DNA of 64,000 nucleotides from the NCBI RefSeq assembly GCF_014466955.1, contig NZ_AP023396.1:1426001-1490000 (forward strand). The letters run 5' to 3'. Positions 18,309-27,281 of this stretch are shown in pieces (position 1 is the stretch's first letter; each line of letters begins with the position of its first letter). The position numbers and the translations under genes are program-made. Under the pieces are notes generated by a model, which was given only the letters and a program-made list of their open reading frames with translations, was not told the DNA's origin and made no database searches. This DNA is from Nocardia wallacei. Lineage in GTDB: Bacteria > Actinomycetota > Actinomycetes > Mycobacteriales > Mycobacteriaceae.

Positions 18309-19568
18309 TCACTCGCCGCCGACACACGCGCAGAACAGCTGTGCCGCACCGTCGATCGCCTGCGCGCGGACCTCCGCGTCGGCCGCCGAGATCCAGGCCG
18401 CGCCGCCGGGGGTGATCCGCAATTCGTCCGCGCCCTGCAGCAGCCGGACGGTCCCGGCCGTGCACAACATGATGCCCGGTCCGGTGCGCGGCACCGGCGT
18501 CGGCTCGGCGTCGGCCGCCAACTCGAAACGGCGCAGCGCGAATTCCGGTGCGGGCGTGCGATACCGGAACGAGACGGACTCGCCGAGCGGATCGCCCACC
18601 GGCTCGGGTTCCACGATCGGCAACTCCAGCGGCTCGAAGTCGAGCACCCGCAGCAGCTCCGGGACATCGACGTGCTTGGGCGTGAACCCGCCGCGCAGCA
18701 CATTGTCTGAACTGGCCATGATCTCGACCCCGACGCCGCGCAGATAGGCGTGCAGATTACCGGCCGCCATGAACAATCCCTGGCCGGGTTCGAGGGTGAT
18801 GCGGTTCAGCAGCAGCGCCGCCAGCACCCCGGCGTCACCCGGGTATGCCTCCGCCAGCTCCAGCGTGGTGCGGGCCTCGGCCACGAACTCCTTGCCGGGA
18901 GACGTCTCGCCGTTGTCGGTGGAGTTCTTGTCGGACAGGTAGCGCACGCAGCCGTCGAGCACCTGTGGCAGCAGACGTTCGAGCAACGCCTGCGGCAGCG
19001 TGATCCAAGTGGTGAACAGCGTCCGCAGCCCGGCCGAATCCGGTTGCGCGGCCAGCAGTTCGGCGTAGTTGACCAGCTCGGGCACCGCCAGCGCCCGCAG
19101 CAGTGCCACGGTGCGGCGCGGATCGCGGAAACCGGCCAGCGCCTCGAACCGTTCCAGCGCCACCACCAGCTCGGGCTTGTGGCTGTCGTCGCGGTAGTTG
19201 CGCATCGGCGAATCCAGCGGCACCCGGGTGCGGTTCTCCCGCTCGAAACCGGCGCGGGCCTGATCGGCGCTCGGGTGGGCCTGCAGCGACAGCGGCTCCT
19301 CGGCGGCGAGTATCTTCACCAGGAAGGGCAGCCGTCCGTCGAATGCCGGTGCGGCCGCGCCCAATTCGCGACGGGGATCGGCGCTCACCACGTCCAGCAG
19401 CGATCTGGTGCGTCCGTCGACCGACAACTGGGCGGGGTTGGCGGGGTGGGCCCCGAACCAGAGTTCGGCCTCCGGATGCGCGGACGGGACCGGTCGGCCG
19501 CACAGTTGAGCGAGTGCGGTGCGCGAACCCCAGGCGTAGGAACGCAACGCACCAACGAGTTCGTGCAC
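18309..19568 (-). CDS. manA: Mannose-6-phosphate isomerase, class I
   Basis: 419 residues. Zinc ligands are visible in LSLQAHPSADQA (Gln-x-His) and GLFMAAGNLHAYL, with IMASSDNVLRGGFTPKHVD the conserved active-site stretch. It interconverts fructose-6-phosphate and mannose-6-phosphate, feeding PmmA and then GDP-mannose for mannolipids. The GTG start overlaps the stop of the SIS gene by one base (TAGTG), so the two are translationally coupled. Confidence 0.95.
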   Translation of the reverse strand: MHELVGALRSYAWGSRTALAQLCGRPVPSAHPEAELWFGAHPANPAQLSVDGRTRSLLDVVSADPRRELGAAAPAFDGRLPFLVKILAAEEPLSLQAHPSADQARAGFERENRTRVPLDSPMRNYRDDSHKPELVVALERFEALAGFRDPRRTVALLRALAVPELVNYAELLAAQPDSAGLRTLFTTWITLPQALLERLLPQVLDGCVRYLSDKNSTDNGETSPGKEFVAEARTTLELAEAYPGDAGVLAALLLNRITLEPGQGLFMAAGNLHAYLRGVGVEIMASSDNVLRGGFTPKHVDVPELLRVLDFEPLELPIVEPEPVGDPLGESVSFRYRTPAPEFALRRFELAADAEPTPVPRTGPGIMLCTAGTVRLLQGADELRITPGGAAWISAADAEVRAQAIDGAAQLFCACVGGE

Positions 19569-20752
19569 TAGTAGTGGCCCCCGTCGTACCGCGTGGGGTG
19601 GTCGACGGCGGGCGGGGAGCCGAGCAGGCGCAGATATGCGGCCGCCATCTCCAGCCGAAGTACCAGCACCGCAAGCCTTTCCAGTTGGCTGCCGCCGACC
19701 GCGGGCGGGCGCTCGGCCTCGCGCGGCGCGCCTGTCTCGGCGCTCAGTGGCTCGGAATCGGCGTTCACGAGATCGGCGTCGACGAGCCCGGAACTCGCGC
19801 CGAACACCGCCAGCCGCCGCCGCGCCGCCACCTGATCGACCTCGGAACTCACCACGAACACCCGCACCCGCTCCACCGGGGCGGGGCCGTCGAGCTGCTC
19901 GTCGTGGAACAGCGGATCGAAACCCGGTGCGGCCGCACCGGCGGACTCGACCATGCGGGTATTGGCGGCCACGGCGTCGGCCAGGTCGGTGGCCGCGGCG
20001 ATCCGGCCCGCCGCCGGCAGCAGTATCTCGGCGGTGTGCGCGGCCACCTGGGTCGCGGCGGGGGAGTCACCGGCCAGCACGATCCGGCGCTCGACCATGC
20101 GGGCGGCGAGGGCCTTGGCGGGATTGTGGAAGACCTCGTTCTGCGGGCCGTCGCGCAGCGCCTCGGCGTCGAGCGCGTCGGCGAGCTGGTTCAGGTCCGG
20201 TGTCAGCGGCCCGATCCGCACGGGGTCGACGGCCCGCAGTACCGCGGCGCCGACGGCCAGGTAGCGCAGCAGCCGGTTGTGGTCGAGCACGCGCACCCGG
20301 GGCGGCAGCAGCGCGGCGCGACCGGCGGCCGCGGCCCGCATCGGGCCCTCGTCGGGTGCGGCCACCACCACTTCGGCGCCGCGGCGCAGCGCGCGGTCCA
20401 CGGCCTCGATCAGCCGTGGGTCGCCCGCGTCGTCCCCGGCCACCAGGACCGCGTCCAGCGGACCCACCCACTGCGGGATGGCCGTGGCGGGCACGATCGG
20501 CACGCCGGCCCGGTCACCGAGCGCGGCGACCAGCAGCATGGCCGCGCGGTCGGCCCGCCCGGCGCCGGAGACCAGTACCACGCTACGGGGACTCATGCCG
20601 CTCAGCCGGGCGAGCACGTTCTCGTCGACGGCGGCCGCGGTGGCGCGCACCTGCGCGCCGGCCGACGCCGCCGAACGCAATGTTCCTCCGGAGTCGGCGG
20701 CCTCCAGCGAGGCGACGTCATCGAGGTCGAGTACCGGTGTCCCTGCGATCAT
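19568..20752 (-). CDS. SIS-domain (TobH-like) protein
   Basis: 394 residues. It has two sugar-isomerase-like halves (SVVLVSGAGRADRAAMLLVAAL; AARMVERRIVLAGDSPAATQVA) and a helical C-terminal stretch LERLAVLVLRLEMAAAYLRL typical of phosphoglucose/phosphomannose-isomerase C-domains. In M. tuberculosis Rv3256c occupies the same place between pmmA and manA. Its sugar substrate is not established. ATG 20752 follows a GGGGAGGTGG ribosome site. Confidence 0.85.
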   Translation of the reverse strand: MIAGTPVLDLDDVASLEAADSGGTLRSAASAGAQVRATAAAVDENVLARLSGMSPRSVVLVSGAGRADRAAMLLVAALGDRAGVPIVPATAIPQWVGPLDAVLVAGDDAGDPRLIEAVDRALRRGAEVVVAAPDEGPMRAAAAGRAALLPPRVRVLDHNRLLRYLAVGAAVLRAVDPVRIGPLTPDLNQLADALDAEALRDGPQNEVFHNPAKALAARMVERRIVLAGDSPAATQVAAHTAEILLPAAGRIAAATDLADAVAANTRMVESAGAAAPGFDPLFHDEQLDGPAPVERVRVFVVSSEVDQVAARRRLAVFGASSGLVDADLVNADSEPLSAETGAPREAERPPAVGGSQLERLAVLVLRLEMAAAYLRLLGSPPAVDHPTRYDGGHY

Positions 20753-20855
20753 CGGGCGTTGCCACCTCCCCTCAATCGGGTCACCAGGCCGGGTGAGCGC
20801 CCGGGTGAAGCTTCCACTGCGAACGAATTCGCGCCTTGTGATTCCACTATTCCAG

Positions 20856-22247
20856 TCAGCCGCGGACGATGCTCAGGATCTCGGTCACGAGTGCGTCTAC
20901 TTCCTCCTGAGATCGGGCCTCGACGTTGAGCCGCAACAGCGGTTCGGTGTTGGAGGCGCGCAGGTTGAACCAGGCGTCCTCGGGCAGCGTCACGGTGACG
21001 CCGTCCATCCGGTCGACCGATCGGGCCCTTCCCTCGAACGCCGCGAGTACCGCGCGGGTGCGGTCCTGCGCGTCGTCCACGGTGGAGTTGATCTCGCCGG
21101 AGGCGGCATAGGTCGCGTACGACGAGGCCAGCTCCGACATCGTCGCCGCGCCGCCCGACCCGTCCTTCTCGCCGAGAGCCGCCAGCACGTGCAGCGCCGC
21201 CAGCATGCCCGAGTCGGCACCCCAGAAGTCCCGGAAGTAGTAGTGCGCGGAGTGCTCACCGCCGAAAATGGCGCCCGTGGCGGCCATCTGCTGCTTGATG
21301 AACGAGTGCCCGACGCGGGTGCGCACGGGAGTGCCGCCCAGCTCGGTCACCAGTTCGGGCACGGTCCGCGAGGTGATGAGGTTGTGGATGATGGTGGCGC
21401 CGGGCTCCTTGGCCAGTTCGCGCTCGGCCACCAGCGCGGTCACCGCCGAGGGGGAGACCGGCTCGCCGCGCTCGTCCACCACGAAGCAGCGGTCGGCGTC
21501 GCCGTCGAAAGCCAGCCCGATGTCGGCGCCGGTCTCGCGCACGAAGCGCTGAAGGTCGACCAGGTTCTTCGGATCCAGCGGGTTGGCCTCGTGATTGGGG
21601 AAGGTGCCGTCCAGCTCGAAGTACAGCGGCGCGACGGTCAGCTGCGAGACAGGGCCGAGCACTGCGGGAACGGTGTAGCCGCCCATCCCGTTGCCCGCGT
21701 CGACCGCGACCTTCAGCGGCCGGATGCCGCTCAGATCGACCAGCCCGCGCAGGAATTCGGCGTAGCCGTCGAGCAGATTCTGTTCGGTCGCGGCACCGGG
21801 GGCGCCGTCGTAGCCGGGCACGCCGTCGGTCAGTTCCGCGGCGATGGTGGCCAGGCCGGTGTCCTGGCCGACGGGGAGTGCGTTGGCCCGGCACAGCTTG
21901 ATGCCGTTGTAGCGGGCGGGGTTGTGGCTGGCGGTGAACATGGCGCCCGGACAGCCCAGATGGCCGGAGGCGAAGTACAACTCGTCGGTGGAGGCGAGAC
22001 CGATGTGCACGATGTCGAGGCCCTGCGCCAGCACCCCGTCGGCGAAGGCCGCGGCCAGCCCCGGCGACGACTCGCGCATGTCGTGCCCCACGACGACCCG
22101 CGTCGCGTTCTCGCCGCGCATCAGCCGGGCGAAGGAGGCGCCCACGTCCCGGACGAAGTCCGCGTCGATCTGCTCTCCGACCACACCGCGCACGTCGTAG
22201 GCCTTGACAACTGCTTTCACGGACTCGGCAGACCGGGCGACTGTCAT
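20856..22247 (-). CDS. pmmA: Phosphomannomutase/phosphoglucomutase
   Basis: 463 residues of the alpha-D-phosphohexomutase family. The phosphoserine loop is MFTASHNPARYNGIK, the magnesium loop LAFDGDADRC, the sugar loop GGEHSAHYYF, and the phosphate-binding loop ASNTEPLLRLNVEAR. It converts mannose-6-phosphate to mannose-1-phosphate for GDP-mannose and polyprenyl-phosphomannose. ATG 22247 is taken as start; an in-frame GTG lies 9 bp upstream. It precedes the SIS gene and manA on the same strand. Confidence 0.95.
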   Translation of the reverse strand: MTVARSAESVKAVVKAYDVRGVVGEQIDADFVRDVGASFARLMRGENATRVVVGHDMRESSPGLAAAFADGVLAQGLDIVHIGLASTDELYFASGHLGCPGAMFTASHNPARYNGIKLCRANALPVGQDTGLATIAAELTDGVPGYDGAPGAATEQNLLDGYAEFLRGLVDLSGIRPLKVAVDAGNGMGGYTVPAVLGPVSQLTVAPLYFELDGTFPNHEANPLDPKNLVDLQRFVRETGADIGLAFDGDADRCFVVDERGEPVSPSAVTALVAERELAKEPGATIIHNLITSRTVPELVTELGGTPVRTRVGHSFIKQQMAATGAIFGGEHSAHYYFRDFWGADSGMLAALHVLAALGEKDGSGGAATMSELASSYATYAASGEINSTVDDAQDRTRAVLAAFEGRARSVDRMDGVTVTLPEDAWFNLRASNTEPLLRLNVEARSQEEVDALVTEILSIVRG

Positions 22248-22436
22248 GGGGAACACCCTAGTAGGCCGACGGTGTGGAACGTATTCGGTACGCCTGTGGG
22301 TGTTCCGAGAACACCCCTACTTCGCCGTAGGCGAACAGACAGACGGCCCTCGGAACCCGCCTCACACGAACGATGCGGGGGCACGACGGTCGCTAAGGGT
22401 CGCCGTGCACGACGGTCCCGCGGCGCGGGTGGCGGC

Positions 22437-22829
22437 TCAGCTGGGCGGGTCGGGCAGGACGCGCAGATGCCCGCGACGGCCTGTGCGCGCCGGGCGCCCG
22501 GGGCGGGTGGGCCGCGGGGGAGCGGGGGGATTGTCGGCGTAGCCGCGGTTGTCCGGCTCCGGGGCCCTGCGGCGCATTCCGGCTTCCCGGACGGCCTCGG
22601 CCAGGGCGGTCAGGTCGTCCTCGTCCGGGGCGGAGAAGCCGCCCTCGTGGCGGACCATGTCCCAGCCCTTGGGGGCGGTGATCCGCGAGGCGTGGGTGTC
22701 GCAGAGATCCCAGGAGTGCGGTTCGGCGACGGTGGCCAGGGGTCCGACGACGGCCGTCGAGTCCGAGTACACATAGGTGAGCGTCGCGACGGCCGGGTTC
22801 TTGCAGCCGGGTCGGCAGCAACGACGCAT
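22437..22829 (-). CDS. DUF3499 family protein
   Basis: 130 residues. The N-terminus MRRCCRPGCKNPAVATLTYV and the later WDLCDTHASRITAPKGWD supply four Cys and a His in the spacing of a small zinc-binding fold. DUF3499 is actinobacterial and always found between whiB2 and pmmA (Rv3258c in M. tuberculosis). The C-terminal 40 residues are Pro/Arg-rich and probably disordered. ATG 22829 is chosen because everything upstream belongs to the divergent promoter region. Function unknown. Confidence 0.88.
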   Translation of the reverse strand: MRRCCRPGCKNPAVATLTYVYSDSTAVVGPLATVAEPHSWDLCDTHASRITAPKGWDMVRHEGGFSAPDEDDLTALAEAVREAGMRRRAPEPDNRGYADNPPAPPRPTRPGRPARTGRRGHLRVLPDPPS

Positions 22830-22843
22830 GGGAATCACGCCAA

Positions 22844-22858
22844 GGAGAGTAACTCTCC
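22844..22858. promoter_or_regulatory. Perfect 15-bp palindrome in a divergent promoter region
   Basis: GGAGAGT-A-ACTCTCC has 7-bp arms. It lies 15 bp before the DUF3499 start and about 90 bp before the zincin-like gene. Regulator unknown. Confidence 0.45.
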
Positions 22859-22945
22859 GCGCGCCGTCGTGCGGCGAGACACGCGAGGATGCGGCCGGGT
22901 TCACTGGGTTTCGGGCCCGAATCCCCGGAGTACTAGATTCGACGC

Positions 22946-23422
22946 ATGACCCGTTCACGCAAGCGGCCGCCCACGGCGCGGTCGGTGATCCGTCGTGGGC
23001 GTGGGGTGCGGGGGCCCATGCTGCCACCGACCGTGCCCGCGTGGCGCACCCGGGGGCAGCAGTTCGACCGGCTGGTGCTGGAGGCGTTCGCGCCGCTGGA
23101 CAGCCGGTGGCACGACCGGCTCACCAAGCTGGACATCGCGGTCGACGACGTGCCGAAGATCCGCCCGCTGCACCCGGACTCGGTGACCTGGCCGGACGAG
23201 GTGGTGGCCGACGGCCCGGTGCCGCTGTCGCGCCTGATCCCGGCCGGTGTGGACCGGCACGGCGCCGCGACCCGGGCCCGCGTCGTCCTGTTCCGCAAGC
23301 CACTGGAGTTGCGCGCGGGCGACCCCGACGACCTGGTGGATCTCCTCCGTGAGGTCCTCGTCCAGCAGATCGCGACGTATCTGGGTGTCGACCCGGACGT
23401 CATCGATCCGGAGGAGGACTGA
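22946..23422 (+). CDS. Zincin-like metallopeptidase-family protein without an HExxH site
   Basis: 158 residues, by position and sequence the counterpart of Rv3259. It begins with a basic segment MTRSRKRPPTARSVIRRGRG, then FDRLVLEAFAPLDSRW, and ends LLREVLVQQIATYLGVDPDV. In the zincin family (PF06262) that last helix carries HExxH; here the corresponding place reads VLVQQIATYL, with no His, so proteolysis is unlikely. I infer a non-catalytic role. It is convergent with whiB2 across a hairpin. Confidence 0.78.
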   Translation: MTRSRKRPPTARSVIRRGRGVRGPMLPPTVPAWRTRGQQFDRLVLEAFAPLDSRWHDRLTKLDIAVDDVPKIRPLHPDSVTWPDEVVADGPVPLSRLIPAGVDRHGAATRARVVLFRKPLELRAGDPDDLVDLLREVLVQQIATYLGVDPDVIDPEED

Positions 23423-23425
23423 CCT

Positions 23426-23467
23426 TCAGGGAAGTGAAAAAACTTGGGGGCCAAGGCGTTTCCCTGA
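23426..23467. terminator. Nested stem-loop between convergent genes
   Basis: The outer stem TCAGGGAA pairs with TTCCCTGA (8 bp perfect). Within the loop CTTGG-GGG-CCAAG makes a second hairpin. A run of six A precedes it on the plus strand, which reads as a U-run from the whiB2 side. It probably stops transcripts from both directions. Confidence 0.55.
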
Positions 23468-23476
23468 CCCCCGAGT

Positions 23477-23824
23477 TCAGCTGATGCCGCGCTTGAGGCG
23501 ACGGCGCTCCCGCTCGGAGAGACCGCCCCAGATGCCGAAGCGCTCGTCGTGCGCGAGTGCGTACTCCAGGCACTCGTCGCGGACCTCGCAGCCCATGCAG
23601 ATCCGCTTCGCCTCCCGCGTCGAGCCGCCCTTCTCGGGGAAGAACGCCTCCGGATCCGTCTGGGCGCACAGGGCCCGCTCTTGCCACTGCTCCTCGATGC
23701 TGTCGAACATCGCATCGAAGTCGGTGACGATGAGGCTCAGTTTCGGTGGTTCGGGCGCTTGCTGCGTCCGTGCCCACTGGCCTCCCTGCTGCGCTCGGAT
23801 TTCCGAGCCCTCCCCGGCAGTCAC
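23477..23824 (-). CDS. whiB2: WhiB2 iron-sulfur regulator
   Basis: 115 residues from GTG 23824, which has GGGGGAG 6 bases upstream. The four Cys binding the 4Fe-4S cluster are in ALCAQTDPEAFFPEKGG, ICMGCEVRDEC and the preceding Cys, followed by the GIWGGLSERERRRLKRG turn and basic tail of the family. WhiB2 (WhmD) is needed for septation in mycobacteria and works with sigma factors. An in-frame ATG at 23947 would add 41 low-complexity residues; I consider that less likely. Confidence 0.93.
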   Translation of the reverse strand: MTAGEGSEIRAQQGGQWARTQQAPEPPKLSLIVTDFDAMFDSIEEQWQERALCAQTDPEAFFPEKGGSTREAKRICMGCEVRDECLEYALAHDERFGIWGGLSERERRRLKRGIS

Positions 23825-24291
23825 CGTGGCTCCCCCCTCTCGTTCGTCGTTCCGGCTTGCAGTGCAGGCGCCAGGTGCTGCGCCTGCTGTGGAATCGGTT
23901 TGCGATACACCGCCCGGATTGCCCGACGGGGCCACGTCCTCGGCCATCGCTCCGCCTCCTCACTGTGTGTTAGCGCAGAATGATTATCCGTCGGAACCGA
24001 TCTGCCCACCGACGGCCCAACACCGCGACGTTGTCCCGCGGACATCCCCGAGCGCGTCATCCCGGTGCGAACGGGTGTTCGAAAAACGGTCAGCGCCTTG
24101 AACTCTCGCGCCGACCCGGAATGACATGTCTGTGATTAGACACGCCGGACGCGGCGATGGTCAAGCTGCCGACACAATTCCGTTACTATCCGCCACCGCC
24201 TTCGGCGCACTCCGGTGACCGCCGAGTAGCAAATGACCAGCAAATGTGCTCGGAAGCATGCCGTTCCGGGCACCGCATAGGCTGTGCGGAT
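23825..24291. other. whiB2/fbiA divergent control region
   Basis: 467 bp. On the minus strand GATAAT at 23983-23988 is a good -10 candidate for whiB2, giving a leader of about 150 bases. Toward fbiA there is an AT-richer spot TTACTATC near 24182-24189 that could be a -10. No small gene is convincing. Confidence 0.35.
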
Positions 24292-25290
24292 GTGACTGGA
24301 GAACAAGCGGACATCGCGCCCGGAACCGGACCGCGCATTGCCGTGCTGGTCGGCGGAGTCGGTGGCGCGCGCTTCCTGCTGGGCGTGCGCGAACTGCTGC
24401 CGGAGGCCGATGTTTCGGCCATCGTCAATGTCGGCGACGACGTCTGGATGCACGGGCTGCGGATCTGTCCCGACCTGGACACCTGCATGTATACCCTCGG
24501 TGACGGCATAGATCCCGAGCGTGGCTGGGGCCGGCGCGGGGAAACCTGGCACGCGAAGGAGGAGCTGGCGAAATACCGGGCCCAGCCGGATTGGTTCGGG
24601 CTCGGCGATCGGGATATCGCCACACATCTGGTTCGCAGTGAAATGTTGCGTGCCGGGTACCCGCTCTCGGCGGTCACCGAAGCGCTCTGCAATCGGTGGC
24701 AGCCCGGTGTGAAACTCGTGCCGGCAACCGACGACAGGTGTGAAACGCATGTTGTCATCAGCGATGCGGAGAAGCCTGGCGAACGTCGCGCGATTCATTT
24801 CCAGGAGTGGTGGGTACGCTATCGCGCGAGCGTCGAGACCCATGGATTCGTCACAATCGGGGCGGATCAGGCCAAGCCGGCCCCTAATGTGACGGAAATC
24901 ATAGCCGCCGCCGACGTGGTGCTGCTGGCCCCCTCGAACCCCGTGGTGAGCATCGGTGCCATCCTCGCGGTGCCCGGCATTCGCGGCGCGCTGCGCACCA
25001 CGCGCGCGCGGGTCATCGGGTTGTCGCCGGTGATCGATGGAAAACCGTTGCGCGGCATGGCCGACGAGTGCCTGTCCGTGATCGGCGTGGAGACCTCGGC
25101 CGAGGCGGTCGGCCGGCACTACGGGGCCCGGTCCGACACCGGCATTCTCGACGGCTGGCTGGTGCATTCGAGCGATACCGCCGAGGTCCCGGGCGTGGAG
25201 GTGCGCAGCGTGCCACTGTTGATGACCGATCCCGCCGCCACCGCCGAAATGGTGCGTGCGGCATTGGATATCGCGGGGGTGAAGCCGTGA
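24292..25290 (+). CDS. fbiA: 2-phospho-L-lactate transferase (F420 biosynthesis)
   Basis: 332 residues from GTG 24292. The N-terminal loop [19 protein letters not shown] is the CofD/FbiA nucleotide site; [18 protein letters not shown] and [13 protein letters not shown] are strongly conserved. It joins the activated lactyl or phosphoenolpyruvyl group to Fo to give F420-0 or its dehydro form. Its stop overlaps the fbiB start (GTGA), so the products are made together in a fixed ratio. Confidence 0.95.
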   Translation: MTGEQADIAPGTGPRIAVLVGGVGGARFLLGVRELLPEADVSAIVNVGDDVWMHGLRICPDLDTCMYTLGDGIDPERGWGRRGETWHAKEELAKYRAQPDWFGLGDRDIATHLVRSEMLRAGYPLSAVTEALCNRWQPGVKLVPATDDRCETHVVISDAEKPGERRAIHFQEWWVRYRASVETHGFVTIGADQAKPAPNVTEIIAAADVVLLAPSNPVVSIGAILAVPGIRGALRTTRARVIGLSPVIDGKPLRGMADECLSVIGVETSAEAVGRHYGARSDTGILDGWLVHSSDTAEVPGVEVRSVPLLMTDPAATAEMVRAALDIAGVKP

Positions 25291-26642
25291 ACGCCTCGCG
25301 GGTGACCGATCACGCGCCCGGCGGCGAGCTGCGGATCATTCCGGTGACCGGCCTGCCGGAGTTCCGCCCCGGCGACGATCTCGCCGAACACCTTGCGGCG
25401 CAGGCGCCCTGGCTGCGCGACGGTGACGTGCTGGTGGTCACCAGCAAGATCGTCGCCAAGGTGGAGGGCCGGGTGGTGGCCGCGCCGCTGGACCCGGAGG
25501 AGCGGGACACGCTGCGGCGCAAGCTGGTCCGCGAGGAGGCGGTGCGCGTGCTGGCGCAGAAGGGCCGCACGCTGATCACCGAGAACAAGCTCGGCATCGT
25601 GCAGGCCGCCTCCGGCATCGACGGGTCCAACGTCGAACAGGGCGAATTGGTGCTGCTGCCCACCGATCCCGACGGCAGCGCCAAGGCGCTGCGGGCCGCG
25701 CTGGCCGCCCGCCTCGGCGTGGACGTCGCGGTGGTGATCACCGACACCATGGGCCGCGCGTGGCGGATCGGGCAGACCGATGCCGCGATCGGCGCGGCCG
25801 GGTTGCGGGTGGTGCACGACTACGCCGGCGCGATCGACGGACAGGGCAACGAACTCCACGTCACCCAGGTCGCGGTCGCCGACGAGCTGGCCGCGGCCGC
25901 CGATCTGGTGAAGGGGAAGCTGGGCGGCGTCCCGGTCGCGGTGGTGCGTGGGTGGACCACCTCCGACGACGGCTCCACCGCGGCGGCGCTGGTGCGACGC
26001 GGGGACGAGGACCTGTTCTGGCTGGGCAGCGCCGAGGCGCTCGAGCGCGGTCGCGCGGAAGCGGTGCTATTGCGGCGCTCGGTGCGGCAGTTCTCCGACA
26101 CCCCGGTCGATCCCGAGCTGATCCGGTCCGCGGTAGGTGTGGCGCTCACGGCGCCCGCACCGCACCACACCCGGCCCGTCCGGTTCGTGTGGCTGCGCCG
26201 GGACGGCGTACGCGAACGGCTGCTCACGGCGATGGCCGACAAGTGGCGGGCCGACCTGACCGCGGACGGGCTGCCACCGGACCGAGTGGAGCGCCGGATC
26301 GCCCGCGGCCGCATCCTGTTCGACGCGCCCGAGGTGATCATCCCGTTCTGCGTGCCCGACGGCGCGCACGACTATCCGGACGAGCGCCGCAGCGCGGCCG
26401 AGTCCACCATGTTCACCGTGGCGGTCGGCGCGGCCGTGCAGGGCCTGCTGGTCGCCCTGGCGACCGCGGGCGTCGGCAGTTGCTGGATCGGGTCCACTAT
26501 CTTCGCGCCCGAGATCACCCGCGAGGTGCTGGGGCTGGAACCGGACTGGAAGCCGTTGGGCGGCATCGCGATCGGATATCCGACCGAGGAGCTGACCCCG
26601 CGCGCGCCCCGCGAGCCGGGGACGGGATTGATCGAACTGTGA
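25287..26642 (+). CDS. fbiB: Bifunctional F420 glutamate ligase / FMN reductase
   Basis: 451 residues in two domains. Residues 1-245 are the CofE-like ligase ([47 protein letters not shown]). Residues 250-451 are a nitroreductase-fold FMN domain ([30 protein letters not shown]). The enzyme adds glutamates to F420-0, and the C-terminal domain reduces dehydro-F420. This fused form is typical of actinobacteria. A Nudix gene follows 16 bp later. Confidence 0.95.
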   Translation: MNASRVTDHAPGGELRIIPVTGLPEFRPGDDLAEHLAAQAPWLRDGDVLVVTSKIVAKVEGRVVAAPLDPEERDTLRRKLVREEAVRVLAQKGRTLITENKLGIVQAASGIDGSNVEQGELVLLPTDPDGSAKALRAALAARLGVDVAVVITDTMGRAWRIGQTDAAIGAAGLRVVHDYAGAIDGQGNELHVTQVAVADELAAAADLVKGKLGGVPVAVVRGWTTSDDGSTAAALVRRGDEDLFWLGSAEALERGRAEAVLLRRSVRQFSDTPVDPELIRSAVGVALTAPAPHHTRPVRFVWLRRDGVRERLLTAMADKWRADLTADGLPPDRVERRIARGRILFDAPEVIIPFCVPDGAHDYPDERRSAAESTMFTVAVGAAVQGLLVALATAGVGSCWIGSTIFAPEITREVLGLEPDWKPLGGIAIGYPTEELTPRAPREPGTGLIEL

Positions 26643-26658
26643 ACTCCGGAAGGAATCG

Positions 26659-27177
26659 ATGAGCGCGGAATCGCTGCACGAGTCGGCCACCGACCTGCTC
26701 GAAACCTGGTCTCCGCCAACCGGAGTCGAGCAGTCGCTGCGCCAGGCGATGCTGGCGTTCCTGGGCGCGTCGCCGCGTGGCTGCCTGCGCGAGCACGCGC
26801 CGGGGCATATCACCGCCTCGGCCATGGTGTTCTCGCACGACGAGCGGGAGGTGCTGCTGACCCTGCATCCGCGGGTGGGGTTGTGGATCCAACTCGGCGG
26901 GCACTGCGAGGAATTCGACGCCACCGTGCCCGCCGCGGCCCTGCGCGAGGCCACCGAGGAATCGGGCATCGCCGACCTGTCGCTCGAGCCCGGGCTCTAC
27001 GGCGTCCAGGCCCACCCGATCACCTGCTCGCTGGGCGTGCCCACCCGCCACCTCGACCTGGTGTTCAAGATCAAGGCGCCGAAAGGCGCTGTGCCGGTGA
27101 AGAGTTCGGAGTCCACCGACCTGCGCTGGTGGCCGGTCGGCGCCCTCCCGTCGGACACGGATCTGATCCTGCGCTGA
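26659..27177 (+). CDS. Nudix hydrolase
   Basis: 172 residues. The Nudix box is GHCEEFDATVPAA then ALREATEESGI; the first Glu position is taken by Asp in this sequence, while REATEE is intact, so metal binding should hold. Substrate is not predictable. It probably shares the fbiAB transcript. In M. tuberculosis a DNA methylase gene follows fbiB instead, so the locus differs here. It is convergent with dctA. Confidence 0.85.
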   Translation: MSAESLHESATDLLETWSPPTGVEQSLRQAMLAFLGASPRGCLREHAPGHITASAMVFSHDEREVLLTLHPRVGLWIQLGGHCEEFDATVPAAALREATEESGIADLSLEPGLYGVQAHPITCSLGVPTRHLDLVFKIKAPKGAVPVKSSESTDLRWWPVGALPSDTDLILR

Positions 27178-27281
27178 CTGGGGCTTCGGGGATGGGGTGG
27201 CGGTGTGGAAGCGCCGGCGCACTCGCACCAGGGGAAGTGGAGTACGCCGGCGCGCTGGTCCCGGCCCGGGAACTAGGCGGG

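Noticed and set aside
27209..27260. Terminator between the Nudix gene and dctA
   Set aside because: CGCCGGCG occurs twice but the loop is about 26 bases and the word is self-complementary, so pairing is ambiguous.
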